DNA from: Phenylobacterium sp.
Lineage (GTDB): Bacteria > Pseudomonadota > Alphaproteobacteria > Caulobacterales > Caulobacteraceae
Assembly: GCA_020402745.1 (NCBI GenBank)
Contig: JADBYZ010000001.1
Location: 124,001-188,000, forward strand
DNA length: 64,000 bases
Direction: 5' to 3'
Position 1 is the stretch's first letter; each line of letters starts with the position of its first letter. The notes beneath the pieces are model-generated. The model searched no databases. It was not told where the DNA came from and worked only from the letters and a program-made list of their open reading frames with translations. A program made the translations under genes and the position numbers. Below, in pieces: positions 10,208 to 19,200 of this stretch.

Positions 10208-11457
10208 CCGACATCCTGATGCCCGCCCTGTCCCCCACCATGGAGGAGGGGATCCTCGCCAAGTGGCTTGTAAAGATTGGGGATTCTGTCCGCTCAGGGG
10301 ATATCATCGCCGAGATCGAGACCGACAAGGCGACCATGGAGGTCGAGGCGGTGGACGAAGGGGTTGTCGAAGCCCTGCTCGTGGCCGAGGGGACCGAGGG
10401 GGTGAAGGTCAACACGCCCATCGCCCGGCTGTCGGGGAGTGCGACGGCGTCGCCGCCGCCTGCGCCCGTCGCGCCTGTCGCGGCGATCATTGCGCCCGCC
10501 CCGGTTTCTCAGGAAGCGCCGAAGACACTTGTGAAAACAGAAGGATCGTCGCGGATCTTCGCCTCGCCCCTGGCCCGAAGGCTGGCAGCGCAGCGGGGAC
10601 TGGACCTGGCGTCCCTGAAGGGTTCGGGCCCGCACGGCCGGATCATCCGGGCGGATGTGGAGGCCGCCGGCGTCGCCCCGCGTCCCGCCCCTTCCGCCAC
10701 CCCGCCGGTCGCTTCGGTCCCGACGTCCACTCCCGCCCCCAGCCTGGCCCAGCTCGGCTATCCGGCGGACAGCTACACCCTGGTCCCGCTGGACGGCATG
10801 CGCCGCACCGTCGCCCGTCGCCTGACGGAAAGTGCGAGGGATATTCCGCACTTCCCCCTGACGGTTGATGTGGAGATCGACGCCCTCCTGGCCGCCCGGA
10901 CCCGGATCAACAGCCTTTTGGAGCCCCGGGGGATCAAGGTCAGCGTCAACGACCTGGTGATCAAGGCGGCCGCTCTGGCCCTGAAGCAGGTCCCCGAGGC
11001 CAACGCCTCCTTCACGCCCGAGGGGATCGCCCTGCACCGGCACGCCGACATCTCCATGGCCGTGGCCGTCGATGGCGGACTGATCACGCCTATCATCCAG
11101 AGAGCCGAGCAGAAGGGCCTGGCGGAGATCGCCCTGGAAGCCAAGGACCTGGCCGAGCGGGCCCGGACCCGGAAGCTGAAACCCGAGGAATTCCAAGGCG
11201 GTACCTTCTCGATCTCCAACCTCGGCATGTTCGGTATCCGCCAGTTCGGCTCCATCATCAACCCGCCCCAGGGCGCCATCCTGTCGGTCGGGGCGGGCGA
11301 GGCGAGGGCGGTGATCCGCGACGGCCAGGTCGTCGCGCGCACCCTGATGACCGTGACCCTGACCTGCGACCACAGGGTCATCGACGGCGCCATTGGCGCC
11401 CGCTGGCTGGCCGCCTTCCGGGCCCTGATCGAAGAGCCCGTCACCATGATCGTCTAG
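10204..11457 (+). CDS. pdhC: pyruvate dehydrogenase E2, dihydrolipoyl acetyltransferase
   Basis: E2 forms the core of the complex and transfers acetyl groups from lipoate to CoA. The 417-residue protein has a lipoyl domain (1-78, Lys42), a Pro/Ala linker, and a peripheral subunit-binding domain (about 118-153, [20 protein letters not shown]). The catalytic domain ends in the active-site motif DHRVIDG with His390 and Asp394. The start at 10204 gives [10 protein letters not shown] and overlaps the preceding stop by 4 bp; an in-frame upstream extension is not family-like. Some codons just after the start (TTG TAA-like runs such as CTTGTAAAGATT) are less GC-rich than in the pdhB homologous domain. 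Confidence 0.96.
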   Translation: MTDILMPALSPTMEEGILAKWLVKIGDSVRSGDIIAEIETDKATMEVEAVDEGVVEALLVAEGTEGVKVNTPIARLSGSATASPPPAPVAPVAAIIAPAPVSQEAPKTLVKTEGSSRIFASPLARRLAAQRGLDLASLKGSGPHGRIIRADVEAAGVAPRPAPSATPPVASVPTSTPAPSLAQLGYPADSYTLVPLDGMRRTVARRLTESARDIPHFPLTVDVEIDALLAARTRINSLLEPRGIKVSVNDLVIKAAALALKQVPEANASFTPEGIALHRHADISMAVAVDGGLITPIIQRAEQKGLAEIALEAKDLAERARTRKLKPEEFQGGTFSISNLGMFGIRQFGSIINPPQGAILSVGAGEARAVIRDGQVVARTLMTVTLTCDHRVIDGAIGARWLAAFRALIEEPVTMIV

Positions 11458-11467
11458 GGAGGCCGCC

Positions 11468-12868
11468 GTGGACTTTGATCTTGTCGTCGTCGGCGCCGGC
11501 CCCGGGGGTTATGTGGCCGCCATTCGCGCGGCGCAGCTGGGCCTGAGGGTCGCCATTATCGAGCGCGACAAGCTGGGCGGGATCTGCCTGAACTGGGGCT
11601 GCATCCCCACCAAGGCCCTGCTGAAGTCGGCGGAAACCTTTGAAACTCTTGGGCATCTCGAGGACTACGGCCTGCGCGCCGAGAAGGTGAGCTTTGACCT
11701 CGAGGCCGTGGTCGGCCGGTCGCGGAAGGTGGCGGGCCAGCTGAACGCCGGCGTCGCCTTCCTGATGAAGAAGAACAAGATCACCGTGATCGAGGGGGAG
11801 GCGCGGCTGGAGGCCGGCTCGCCTGCGCCCCTCGTCCGCGTAGCGCTCAAGGCGGGGGGCGAGCGCAGCCTGAAGGCCGCCAACGTCATCCTCGCCACGG
11901 GCGCCCGCGCCCGGACCCTGCCGGACCTGGGCCTGGCCCCCGATGGGCAGCGCGTCTGGTCCTACCGCGAGGCCATGGTCCCCGACCGGGTCCCGACCTC
12001 CCTCCTGGTCGTGGGGTCCGGCGCTATCGGCATCGAATTTGCCAGCTTCTACAAGGCCTTGGGCTCAGAAGTGACCGTCATCGAGGCGCTGCCGCGCATC
12101 CTGCCCGTGGAGGACGAGGAGGTCTCGGCCGCCGCCCAGAAGGCCTTCGAGGCCCGCGGCATCGCCTTCCGCACCGGCGCCTCGGTCCGCCGGCTCGCGC
12201 CCCGCGGCAAGGGCGTCGAACTGACCGTCGAGGCCGGCGGCGCCACCGAGATCCTCAAGGCCGAGGTCGCCATCGTCGCCGTGGGCATTGTCGGCAATAT
12301 CGAGGGCCTTGGGCTCGAGGCCCTGGGCGTCACGATCGAGAAGACCCACGTCGTCACGGACTCCCACGGCGCCACCGGCGTGCCGGGCCTCTGGGCCATT
12401 GGCGACCTGGCCGGCCCGCCCTGGCTGGCGCACAAGGCCAGCCACGAAGGCGTGCACTGCGTCGAGCACATCGCCGGCCTCAAGCCTTCCGGCCTGACCG
12501 CCCCCATCCCGGGCTGTACCTACGCCTCGCCCCAGATCGCCTCTGTCGGCCTGACCGAGGCCCAGGCCAAGGCCCGGGGCCTGTCCGTCAAGGTCGGCCG
12601 GTTCCCGCTGCGGGCCAACGGCAAGGCGATCGCCGCGGGGCATACGGAGGGTTTCATCAAGACCGTCTTCGACGCCGCCAACGGCGCCCTGGTCGGCGCC
12701 CACATGATCGGCGCGGACGTCACCGAGATGATCCAGGGCTACGCCCTCGCCATGACCCTGGAGGCCACCGAGGCCGACCTCTTCGCCACCGTCTTTCCCC
12801 ACCCGACGATCAGCGAAGGCATGCACGAGGCGGCGCTGGACGCCTTTGGGCGGGCGCTTCACGTTTGA
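11468..12868 (+). CDS. lpd: dihydrolipoyl dehydrogenase (E3)
   Basis: E3 re-oxidises dihydrolipoamide with FAD and NAD+. The 466-residue protein has the FAD Rossmann motif GAGPGGYVAA (9-18) and the redox disulfide GGICLNWGCIP with Cys40 and Cys45. A second Rossmann motif, VVGSGAIGIEFAS, binds NAD. The C-terminal HPTISEGMHEA carries the catalytic His-Glu pair. The start is GTG 11468. Its last 149 bp (12720-12868) also occur at 16151-16299, and lipA lies further downstream. This suggests the 3' end was duplicated or replaced when an islet entered. Confidence 0.95.
   Translation: MDFDLVVVGAGPGGYVAAIRAAQLGLRVAIIERDKLGGICLNWGCIPTKALLKSAETFETLGHLEDYGLRAEKVSFDLEAVVGRSRKVAGQLNAGVAFLMKKNKITVIEGEARLEAGSPAPLVRVALKAGGERSLKAANVILATGARARTLPDLGLAPDGQRVWSYREAMVPDRVPTSLLVVGSGAIGIEFASFYKALGSEVTVIEALPRILPVEDEEVSAAAQKAFEARGIAFRTGASVRRLAPRGKGVELTVEAGGATEILKAEVAIVAVGIVGNIEGLGLEALGVTIEKTHVVTDSHGATGVPGLWAIGDLAGPPWLAHKASHEGVHCVEHIAGLKPSGLTAPIPGCTYASPQIASVGLTEAQAKARGLSVKVGRFPLRANGKAIAAGHTEGFIKTVFDAANGALVGAHMIGADVTEMIQGYALAMTLEATEADLFATVFPHPTISEGMHEAALDAFGRALHV
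12720..12868 (+). repeat. lpd 3'-end direct repeat, left copy
   Basis: These 149 bp, the last 49 codons of lpd, align without gaps to 16151-16299 with about ten substitutions, nearly all at third codon positions. They form the left boundary of the islet 12869-16150. Confidence 0.9.
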
Positions 12869-12875
12869 GGGCGGT

Positions 12876-12927
12876 GACCCCCTCCGTCGCGCTGACGCGC
12901 GCCACCTCCCCCTGAAAGAGGGAGGAA
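12876..12927 (+). repeat. intergenic palindromic repeat, copy B (degenerate half unit)
   Basis: Begins GACCCCCTCCGTC and continues to CCACCTCCCCCTGAAAGAGG, keeping the outer end and the second stem of the half unit. The CCGGGGC stem is replaced by GCGCTGACGCGC. It sits just after lpd, inside the left edge of the islet. Confidence 0.7.
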
Positions 12928-13042
12928 TGAGAAGGGGTTAGGTGCTCCCTGTGGGAGATTTCCCGGCCAAGCACGATTTCCGGGTCATTGTCGCCAGGGC
13001 CACCTGTGCGGAATTGGCTCCTGACAGAAGACGGCCCGGAGT

Positions 13043-13666
13043 TCAGGTTTCAAACAGCCTCCTCCATGGTCGCCATTGATGAATGGCGCTGGCGAGGGCG
13101 GAGTAGCTTTCGGCGTTTGGGTGAATGCCATCGCCAGCATCCGCTTCCTTTCGCCACGTCTCATAGACTTCGGCAGCGAATGGGGCCGGGTCGAAGTAGG
13201 GGACGCCGAGACTGGCGCACAAGCCGCTCAACTGTTCGGAGTACGATCTGATCTGGTCGTTACGAGCCTGACTTGAGGTCACCGGGAGTGGGCCCATCAT
13301 GAGCGTGGGGCGCCATGCTGAGGCTTCTGACAAGATATCGTGCGCGTTCTGAAGCGAAGCGCCCTCGGAGATACGTGGCCTCCCGAGTTCATCATCCGGA
13401 GCCAGATCGTTGACGCCGAATGAAAACGCCAGCCGCCCGTCGCTGTCGACCGGCAGACGCACCGCCGCCTCCGGTTTCCACCGACGGAGGATGTCCTCAG
13501 AAGTGTCTCGCCGGATCCCGAGGTTGTAAACTGTCAGGTCCGCGCCGGCCCGCCGCTCTGCGGCGCAAAGTCGACCCACCCAGCCAAGACACTCATCATC
13601 GCCAGTACCGTTGATGAAGCTGTCGCCGAAGAAGCAAATCCGCACTTTGGGGGTCTCCAGCTTCAA
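13043..13666 (-). CDS. GDSL/SGNH-type esterase or lipase
   Basis: The 207-residue cytoplasmic protein has SGNH-hydrolase blocks. Block I is FFGDSFINGTG with the nucleophile Ser about residue 16. Block III is FGVNDLAPDDE with Asn. Block V is DGIHPNAESY with the Asp-His pair near the C-terminus. No signal peptide is seen, so it acts in the cytosol on an unknown ester. It is the first gene of the islet between the two lpd 3' ends and is transcribed towards lpd. Confidence 0.82.
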   Translation of the reverse strand: MKLETPKVRICFFGDSFINGTGDDECLGWVGRLCAAERRAGADLTVYNLGIRRDTSEDILRRWKPEAAVRLPVDSDGRLAFSFGVNDLAPDDELGRPRISEGASLQNAHDILSEASAWRPTLMMGPLPVTSSQARNDQIRSYSEQLSGLCASLGVPYFDPAPFAAEVYETWRKEADAGDGIHPNAESYSALASAIHQWRPWRRLFET

Positions 13667-13835
13667 TCTTTGCGCCGGAAAGACGATGGGTTGGGCGCAA
13701 GGCGATGTTTCCTCGCCGGCGCGAGTGTCATCAATGATGGGTGCAATGTCACCCCAGCCTTGTGCCCCTGAGCCCTACGGGACAATCTCGCGGCTCACCA
13801 GCATCGCTGAGGAACGAGATCGGGTCGCGACCTCC

Positions 13836-14640
13836 ATGAAGACCCATTCCCGTGTCCGAACCTGGCTTGAGATCCGTGAGCCACTGGAGCGACAGCTTGA
13901 GCCGCTGGGACGCGCTGCCATGGAAGCCATCGGTCTCTCAGCGGGCCATCGGGTTCTCGATGTGGGCTGTGGCGTTGGCGGCACGCCGTTGGCTCTTTCC
14001 AGAAGGGTAGGGCCCCGTGGACAGGTCATCGGATTGGACGTTCTCCCGGATGCGATCGATGTTCTGCGGGGAGATGATGGGAACCCGGAAAATGTCTCCT
14101 TCATCTGCGGCGATGCCCAGACCTATGGATTTGCCGCCGGATCCTTCGACGCCGTTTTCTCCCGCTTTGGCGTCATGTTCTTTGACGATGCGACCGAGGC
14201 CTTTCGTAACCTGCTCAAGGCGCTACGCCCCGGCGGCCGCCTAGGGTTCGTCTGCTGGCGCAACCTGAGCGACAACGAACTGGATGAACTGCCGCTTCGC
14301 GCCGCCTCGCCGCATCTGCCTCCCGGTCTTGTAAACTCTACGGCCGCGTCCGCTTGGTTCTCATTTTTTCAAGGCGGAGACCATTCGCCAGGTTCTGGAT
14401 GGCGCGGGTTTTTCAGACGTCGAGATCACCTCAAGGGATGAGGGGATCGGTAGCGGAAGTCTTCAGGATATGGTGGCGGTTTGCTCACGGGTTGGAGCGC
14501 TTGGCGCCATTCTTCGCGACCATCCGCATCTGACGCGCAAGGCCGTCCGGGCGCTTGAGGACGCCTTGCGCGAGAGAGACGGCCCCAATGGTCCAGAGCT
14601 CATGGCAGGGGTCTGGATCGTTACAGCCAAGGCGCCCTAA
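13836..14640 (+). pseudogene. class I SAM methyltransferase, frameshifted
   Basis: From ATG 13836 (MKTHSRVRTW) the frame encodes a methyltransferase core with motif I VLDVGCGVGGTPLAL, VIGLDVLPD and LKALRPGGRLGFVCWRN. After a run of six T at 14364-14369 the frame is lost and ends early at 14441. The next frame continues the family sequence from FFKAETIRQVLDGAGFSDVE to the stop at 14638-14640. Removing one T restores a continuous protein of about 267 residues. It is a recent homopolymer frameshift, either real or a sequencing error. Substrate unknown. Confidence 0.8.
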
Positions 14641-14650
14641 GCGCGGCGTT

Positions 14651-16024
14651 TCATGGAAATCTTCGGACCGACATGGGCAAGCCGCCCGCCGGGCGCAGGG
14701 CGAGCCCGGCGACCGGCCGCACCCGGTGTGGTGAGACGACGGTGAAGTCGATGGCCCGCACGAGGCTTGCCAGGACCGTCACCGCTTCCATCATGGCGAA
14801 CGCGGCGCCGAGGCAGATGCGAGGCCCGGCGCCAAAGGGCAGATAGGTGAAGCGATCGGGCTGTGGCGCCGACGGCGCAAACCGGTCGGGATCGAAGGCG
14901 TCGGGGTTCGCCCAATGGCCTCGATGCCGATGAAGCGCGTAGACAGGGATTATGACGCGAGATCCGGCCTGGACCGGAAACCCCGCCAGTTCCGTTTGCT
15001 TTCGGCTCACCCGGGTGAGCTGGAACGCCGGGGGATAGAGCCGCAAGCTCTCGCTGAGAACCTGGCGGGTAAACACCAATCGATCGACGTGAGTGGCGTC
15101 GATCGCATTCGTTCCCGCGACTTCAGTCACCTCGTCCCGGATTCGCGCGGCGGTCGGGGGATGCATGGCGACCAGGTAGAGCGCCCAGGTCAGGGCCAGC
15201 GCCGTGGTTTCGTGGCCAGCCACAATAAACCCGAGCAAGTTATTGGCGAGCAGATCGTCATCCATCCCCTGGCCCGTCTCCGGGTCGCGAGCCTGGAGCA
15301 GGAGATCCACCAGGTCGGAGCGGGAGGCCGAGCCCCGGCGGCGGGAAACCATGCGTCTGATGTCGTTCAGCAGGGGCTGGCGGTGTGCGGAGCGGGCGTC
15401 AGGTCGCGACGCATGGTAGGCATCCGGCGCCAGGAAGTAGCTGACGCGCATTCTGCCGATGTCCGCGATAAAGGACTTGATCCGGGACTGCATCGCGGCG
15501 CGGTCGAAGTCCTCACCACCTGACAGCATTGTGTCCAGGATGACGTGGAAGGTCAGCCTCGCCATCTCCGAAGGGATGTCGATCTGGTTCGTCTGTCCTG
15601 ACCCGGTCCAGCTTTCCACTGTTCTGTCGGCGACGCCGCTGACCAATGGCGCCAGCCCCGCCATCTCCACCGGACGAAAGGCGGGCGCCGTAGCCCGCCG
15701 TTGCCATCGCCAGTCTTGATCCTCAGCCGTGAAAAGACCTCTTCCCCAGGCCGGTCGCATCATGCGCTTGGGCAGATCACCCTGCGGAAAGTCTTGTGCG
15801 GTATCCAGCAGGACTGTCCGGATGGCCTCTGGCTCCACAACAAACAGGGGCGCTCCCGGAAACGGGCGGTAAGCGTCCGCTTCGAACACCGCTCGGGACC
15901 AGCCTTCGATCTGATTGAATGGCATGCGCGCCGCCAGCCACCAGGATGGCGGATCTCTCTGAGGCGGAACAACGGCTGCGGCGATAAACGGCGCTTCCGC
16001 GCGCGCAGGGCCAACTGCTGACAT
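14651..16024 (-). CDS. cytochrome P450 monooxygenase
   Basis: The 457-residue protein has all P450 hallmarks. The I-helix oxygen-activation motif AGHETT is at 269-274. The K-helix ESLR has Glu325 and Arg328. The heme loop FGAGPRICLG at 397-406 has Cys404 as the proximal thiolate ligand. It lacks an N-terminal membrane anchor and is soluble, as bacterial P450s usually are. No ferredoxin or reductase gene lies beside it, so electrons must come from partners elsewhere. It converges on the frameshifted methyltransferase and belongs to the islet. Substrate unknown; hydroxylation of a lipid or terpenoid is plausible but not supported by sequence. Confidence 0.93.
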   Translation of the reverse strand: MSAVGPARAEAPFIAAAVVPPQRDPPSWWLAARMPFNQIEGWSRAVFEADAYRPFPGAPLFVVEPEAIRTVLLDTAQDFPQGDLPKRMMRPAWGRGLFTAEDQDWRWQRRATAPAFRPVEMAGLAPLVSGVADRTVESWTGSGQTNQIDIPSEMARLTFHVILDTMLSGGEDFDRAAMQSRIKSFIADIGRMRVSYFLAPDAYHASRPDARSAHRQPLLNDIRRMVSRRRGSASRSDLVDLLLQARDPETGQGMDDDLLANNLLGFIVAGHETTALALTWALYLVAMHPPTAARIRDEVTEVAGTNAIDATHVDRLVFTRQVLSESLRLYPPAFQLTRVSRKQTELAGFPVQAGSRVIIPVYALHRHRGHWANPDAFDPDRFAPSAPQPDRFTYLPFGAGPRICLGAAFAMMEAVTVLASLVRAIDFTVVSPHRVRPVAGLALRPAGGLPMSVRRFP

Positions 16025-16150
16025 TTGAGGGGTTCCGAGGAAACCTAGGAGGGGTCCAGTTTACCCCCAGGATCGACCATTACGAAAGCCATTGCTGTTC
16101 ATGTGAGGCGTTGCCGCCATGCGTCCTGAATCGAGGGGGGATTAGGCCTC

Positions 16151-16299
16151 TCACCGAGATGGTCCAGGGCTACGCCCTCGCCATGACCCTGGAGGCCACC
16201 GAGGCCGACCTTTTCGCCACGGTCTTTCCCCACCCGACGATCAGCGAGGGCATGCACGAGGCGGCGCTGGACGCCTTCGGCCGGGCCCTGCACACTTGA
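16151..16299 (+). pseudogene. duplicated 3' end of lpd (islet right boundary)
   Basis: This stretch encodes TEMVQGYALAMTLEATEADL through to the natural lpd C-terminus RALHT and a stop at 16297-16299. It is 49 codons matching lpd's own end, with Ile to Val, Val to Thr and otherwise silent changes. There is no start or upstream lpd sequence. The following region (DUF6010, Nudix, ligase, lipA) fits the ancestral downstream neighbourhood. This fragment is therefore probably the original lpd end, displaced when the islet brought in its own lpd end. The remaining bases 16025-16150 hold no recognisable gene. Confidence 0.85.
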
Positions 16300-16339
16300 G
16301 GGGCGGGCTCCGGTCCGCGCTACGGCGCAGGAGGGGCGG

Positions 16340-16753
16340 ATGATCTCAGGACTGGCGGTGGGCCTCACCCGACACCCGGCCATGGCGGGCGCTGTGCTCT
16401 CCCTCTTCAGCCTGCCGATTCACCTGCTCCTCCCGGAAGCGGTCTCGATCCCGTTCGCCGCGGTCATCCTCGGCCTGGTGGCGGGGATCTACGCCGGTTT
16501 CGCGCTCCAGGACGGCCGGGCGCACATCCTGGCGATAGAGGGGCTGGCGGCCCTGGCCTTCCTGGCCTTTGCGCTGGCGGGATTGATCTGGAGCCCCTGG
16601 CTGATCCCGGCGGCGTATGCGCTGCATGGGGTGTGGGATCTTCTCCACCACCGACGGATCACCACGGCGATGCCCTCCTGGTACCCGCCCATGTGTGCGG
16701 TCTATGACTGGATCTTCGCCGCCGGCCTGTGCGCCTTCTGGATCCTGCGTTGA
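16340..16753 (+). CDS. DUF6010-type small membrane protein
   Basis: The 137-residue protein is almost entirely hydrophobic, with about four transmembrane segments. Residues 54-61 contain GIYAGFAL, followed by HGVWDLLHH and MPSWYPPMCAVYDW. The conserved histidine, tryptophan and aspartate pattern (HG.WDL.HH, WYP...D) resembles the DUF6010 family, whose function is unknown. A good ribosome-binding site (GGAGG) precedes ATG 16340. Its end overlaps the possible start region of the downstream Nudix gene. Confidence 0.6.
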   Translation: MISGLAVGLTRHPAMAGAVLSLFSLPIHLLLPEAVSIPFAAVILGLVAGIYAGFALQDGRAHILAIEGLAALAFLAFALAGLIWSPWLIPAAYALHGVWDLLHHRRITTAMPSWYPPMCAVYDWIFAAGLCAFWILR

Positions 16754-16770
16754 CCCTGACGCTTGCGGTC

Positions 16771-17301
16771 ATGGCTCAGGCCGAGGCCTTCGCCGCGTCG
16801 CTGGCCGACCTGACGCCCGTCGCCGAGCGGAGGGGGAACTATGTCGACGCCCCTGTGGTGGCGCGGACCTATGTCTCGGATCGAGTGCCGCCGGTGGCCC
16901 TGGTCCGGTCCGCGCGGGCCCTGGTGTTGCGGCGCCGGGCCGTCGTTGTGGTGCGGGAGCGCGATGGCTATCGCCACATCACGCCAGGGGGGCGTCTGGA
17001 GCCGGGTGAAACCGTCGAGGCGGCGGTGAGGCGGGAGGTGTTGGAGGAGTGCGGCTGGCGACTGGGTGCGCTCAGGCCGCTGGGGTTCGAGCATGTCCAG
17101 CATCTTGATACGCCGCCGCCAGGGTTTCCGGCGGCCGGATTCATCAATCCCATCTTCGTGGCGGAGGGTCTTTCGTATCACCGATCCGCCCGGGACATGA
17201 CCCAAAGCGAAGTCGGCTCGAGCCTGGTTCCGGTCGCCCGGGCCTTGCGGGAGCTGCCGGACTGGAGCGCGACCCTGTTGCGATCGGCGCAAGTGCGGTG
17301 A
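16771..17301 (+). CDS. Nudix hydrolase
   Basis: The protein carries a complete Nudix box, GGRLEPGETVEAAVRREVLE followed by ECGW, with the metal-binding REVLEE core. Nudix enzymes cleave nucleoside diphosphates linked to another group; the specific substrate is not evident. Start choice is uncertain. ATG 16771 is used here, but in-frame TTG at 16750, overlapping the previous stop, or GTG 16729 would lengthen it by 7-14 residues. It likely forms a two-gene unit with the DUF6010 gene. Its 3' side faces the convergent ligase gene across repeat copy C. Confidence 0.8.
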   Translation: MAQAEAFAASLADLTPVAERRGNYVDAPVVARTYVSDRVPPVALVRSARALVLRRRAVVVVRERDGYRHITPGGRLEPGETVEAAVRREVLEECGWRLGALRPLGFEHVQHLDTPPPGFPAAGFINPIFVAEGLSYHRSARDMTQSEVGSSLVPVARALRELPDWSATLLRSAQVR

Positions 17302-17376
17302 CAGGTTCGGAAACGCCATCGATCCGGGCGCCATCGCGGTGTCGGGCGCGGAAAGTGCAGGGGCGGGTTGGCCGGA

Positions 17377-17487
17377 GACCCCCTCCGTCCCGGGGCCTTG
17401 CCCCGGTCCACCTCCCCCTGGGGGGAGGAATTAGGGAGCCATTGCTCCCCCAAGGGGGAGCTGTCAGCGAAGCTGACAGAGGGGGTC
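17377..17487 (+). repeat. intergenic palindromic repeat, copy C (full unit)
   Basis: This 111 bp unit is bounded by GACCCCCTC and GAGGGGGTC and holds four stems in order. They are CCGGGGC/GCCCCGG, CCTCCCCC/GGGGGAGG, GCTCCCCC/GGGGGAGC and TGTCAGC/GCTGACA. It lies between two convergent genes. Confidence 0.9.
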
Positions 17488-17503
17488 TGCTGAGGAGCCG
17501 CCC

Positions 17504-19060
17504 CTACGCCGCCCGGCGGCCCTCCACCTCGGCCAGGCGCTGGATGGTGACGTAGTCGGTCTTGCCGGTGCCCAGGACGGGGATTTCCGGGACCTTCACG
17601 ATCTTGCGGGGCACGGCGATCTCGGGGGCGCCGAGGGACTGGGCGTGCTCGACGATGGCCGTGGCGGCCGCGTCGCTGCGGTCGGTGAAGAGGATGAGCC
17701 GCTCGCCCTTCTTGGGGTCCGGCATGGCGATGACGGCGTGGCGGTTGTCCGGCCAGAGGGACAGGACGAGGTCCTCCGCAGCGGTGAGGGAGACCATCTC
17801 GCCGCCGACCTTCGCGAAGCGCTTGGCGCGCCCCAGGATAGTGATCCAGTTGTCGTCGGTCATGCTGACAATGTCGCCGGTGTCGAGCCAGCCGTCGACC
17901 GGAGCCTCGAGGGTTCCATCGGGGCGCAGGTAGCCCGCCATGACATTGGGGCCGCGCACCAGAAGCCGGCCGCCGCCGGTGATGCCCTCGACAGGCTCCA
18001 GGCGCGCCTCCATACCGGGCATGAGGGCGCCCACCGTCCCGCGACGATTGTCGTTGGGGAGGTTGATGGCGATGATGGGCGCGGCCTCGGTCGCCCCGTA
18101 GCCTTCCAGAACCGGTACACCGCCAAAGCGGTCTCGCATAAGGTTGTGGGTCTCTTCCCTAACCTTTTCAGCGCCCGCGACGATAAACTTGAGGCCCATA
18201 AGCTCATCGCCGTCGCTGGCCCTGGCGTACTGGTTGATGAAGGTGTCGGTGGCCAGCAGGATGGCGGCCCCGGTATCCTTCACAAGGGGCGGGATCTGCT
18301 TGACGTGGAGCGGGGACGGGTACTCGAACACCTTCATTCCTGTCAGCAACGGCAGGAGGATACCCCCCGTCAGCCCGAAGGAATGGAAGATCGGCAGGGG
18401 GTTGAACATGATCCAGTCGGGATTGATGTCGATGATGTTCGCGACCTGGGCGACGTTGGCGATTAGGTTTTCCTGAGTCAGAACCACCGCCTTAGGCACG
18501 CCGAAGCTTCCTGAGGTGAAGAGGATGACGCCAACGTCCTTGGGCCGGGGAGCGGCGGCGAAGCGGGCGGGCAGGGCGCCGGCGGCGACGGCGAACAGCT
18601 TGTCTGCAAGTCCGACCTTCTCGCGCACGTCTTCCAGATAGATGACCGTCGCCACCGTCTCGAGGGCGTCGATCAGATCATGCAGCTGGCCCTGCTCGAT
18701 GAACTTGTGGGCGGTGAGGACCCGCTTGACCCCGGCCAGCTCGCAGGCGGCCTTGAGGTTGCGGATGCCGGAGGTGAAGTTGAGCATGGTCGGCACGCGG
18801 CCGAAGGCGTGCAGGGCGAAGAAGGTGACCACGCCCGCCGAACTGGCCGGAAGCATGACGCCGACCCGCTCGCCCTTTTCGGTCAGGGCGGCGATGCGGC
18901 GCCCCAGGGCGAAGGCGGCGCGGATCAGGTCGGAGTAGGACATGGGATTGCGGTCCTGGTCCTCCAGGATCAGCTTCTTGGCCCCGAAGGCCGTCCTTGC
19001 GTCCACCAGGGCGCTGAAAATCGTGCCGCCGCCCCGAATGTCGTCGCCCAGCTTCGCCAT
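17504..19060 (-). CDS. AMP-dependent acyl-CoA/acyl-ACP synthetase
   Basis: This 518-residue adenylate-forming enzyme activates a fatty acid with ATP and loads it on CoA or ACP. The phosphate-loop motif ILFTSGSFGVPKAVVLT matches the family pattern TSGT.G.PK, with Ser in place of the usual Thr. YGATEAAPIIAIN is motif A5, and LDTGDIV carries the adenosine-binding Asp. The sequence resembles the ligase half of Aas (acyl-ACP synthetase/2-acyl-GPE acyltransferase) but lacks the acyltransferase domain. It may therefore recycle fatty acids for phospholipid repair. It is monocistronic and transcribed away from lipA. Confidence 0.85.
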   Translation of the reverse strand: MAKLGDDIRGGGTIFSALVDARTAFGAKKLILEDQDRNPMSYSDLIRAAFALGRRIAALTEKGERVGVMLPASSAGVVTFFALHAFGRVPTMLNFTSGIRNLKAACELAGVKRVLTAHKFIEQGQLHDLIDALETVATVIYLEDVREKVGLADKLFAVAAGALPARFAAAPRPKDVGVILFTSGSFGVPKAVVLTQENLIANVAQVANIIDINPDWIMFNPLPIFHSFGLTGGILLPLLTGMKVFEYPSPLHVKQIPPLVKDTGAAILLATDTFINQYARASDGDELMGLKFIVAGAEKVREETHNLMRDRFGGVPVLEGYGATEAAPIIAINLPNDNRRGTVGALMPGMEARLEPVEGITGGGRLLVRGPNVMAGYLRPDGTLEAPVDGWLDTGDIVSMTDDNWITILGRAKRFAKVGGEMVSLTAAEDLVLSLWPDNRHAVIAMPDPKKGERLILFTDRSDAAATAIVEHAQSLGAPEIAVPRKIVKVPEIPVLGTGKTDYVTIQRLAEVEGRRAA

Positions 19061-19200
19061 GGGCCTCTCCCTTTGAATTCTCTCTCTTGGCCAAAACTAG
19101 ACGGCCCCCGGCGGATTGAAAAGACCGGTTACAGGTCGTGATCCGGTCAGGGGGCGCAGCAGCGGCTTGATCCGGCGGCCTGGAAGGCTGATTTAGGGGC

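Noticed and set aside
16025..16150. IS-like sequence containing TTTACCCCCAGGATCG
   Set aside because: It resembles an insertion sequence end, but I cannot support the family or a matching second end.
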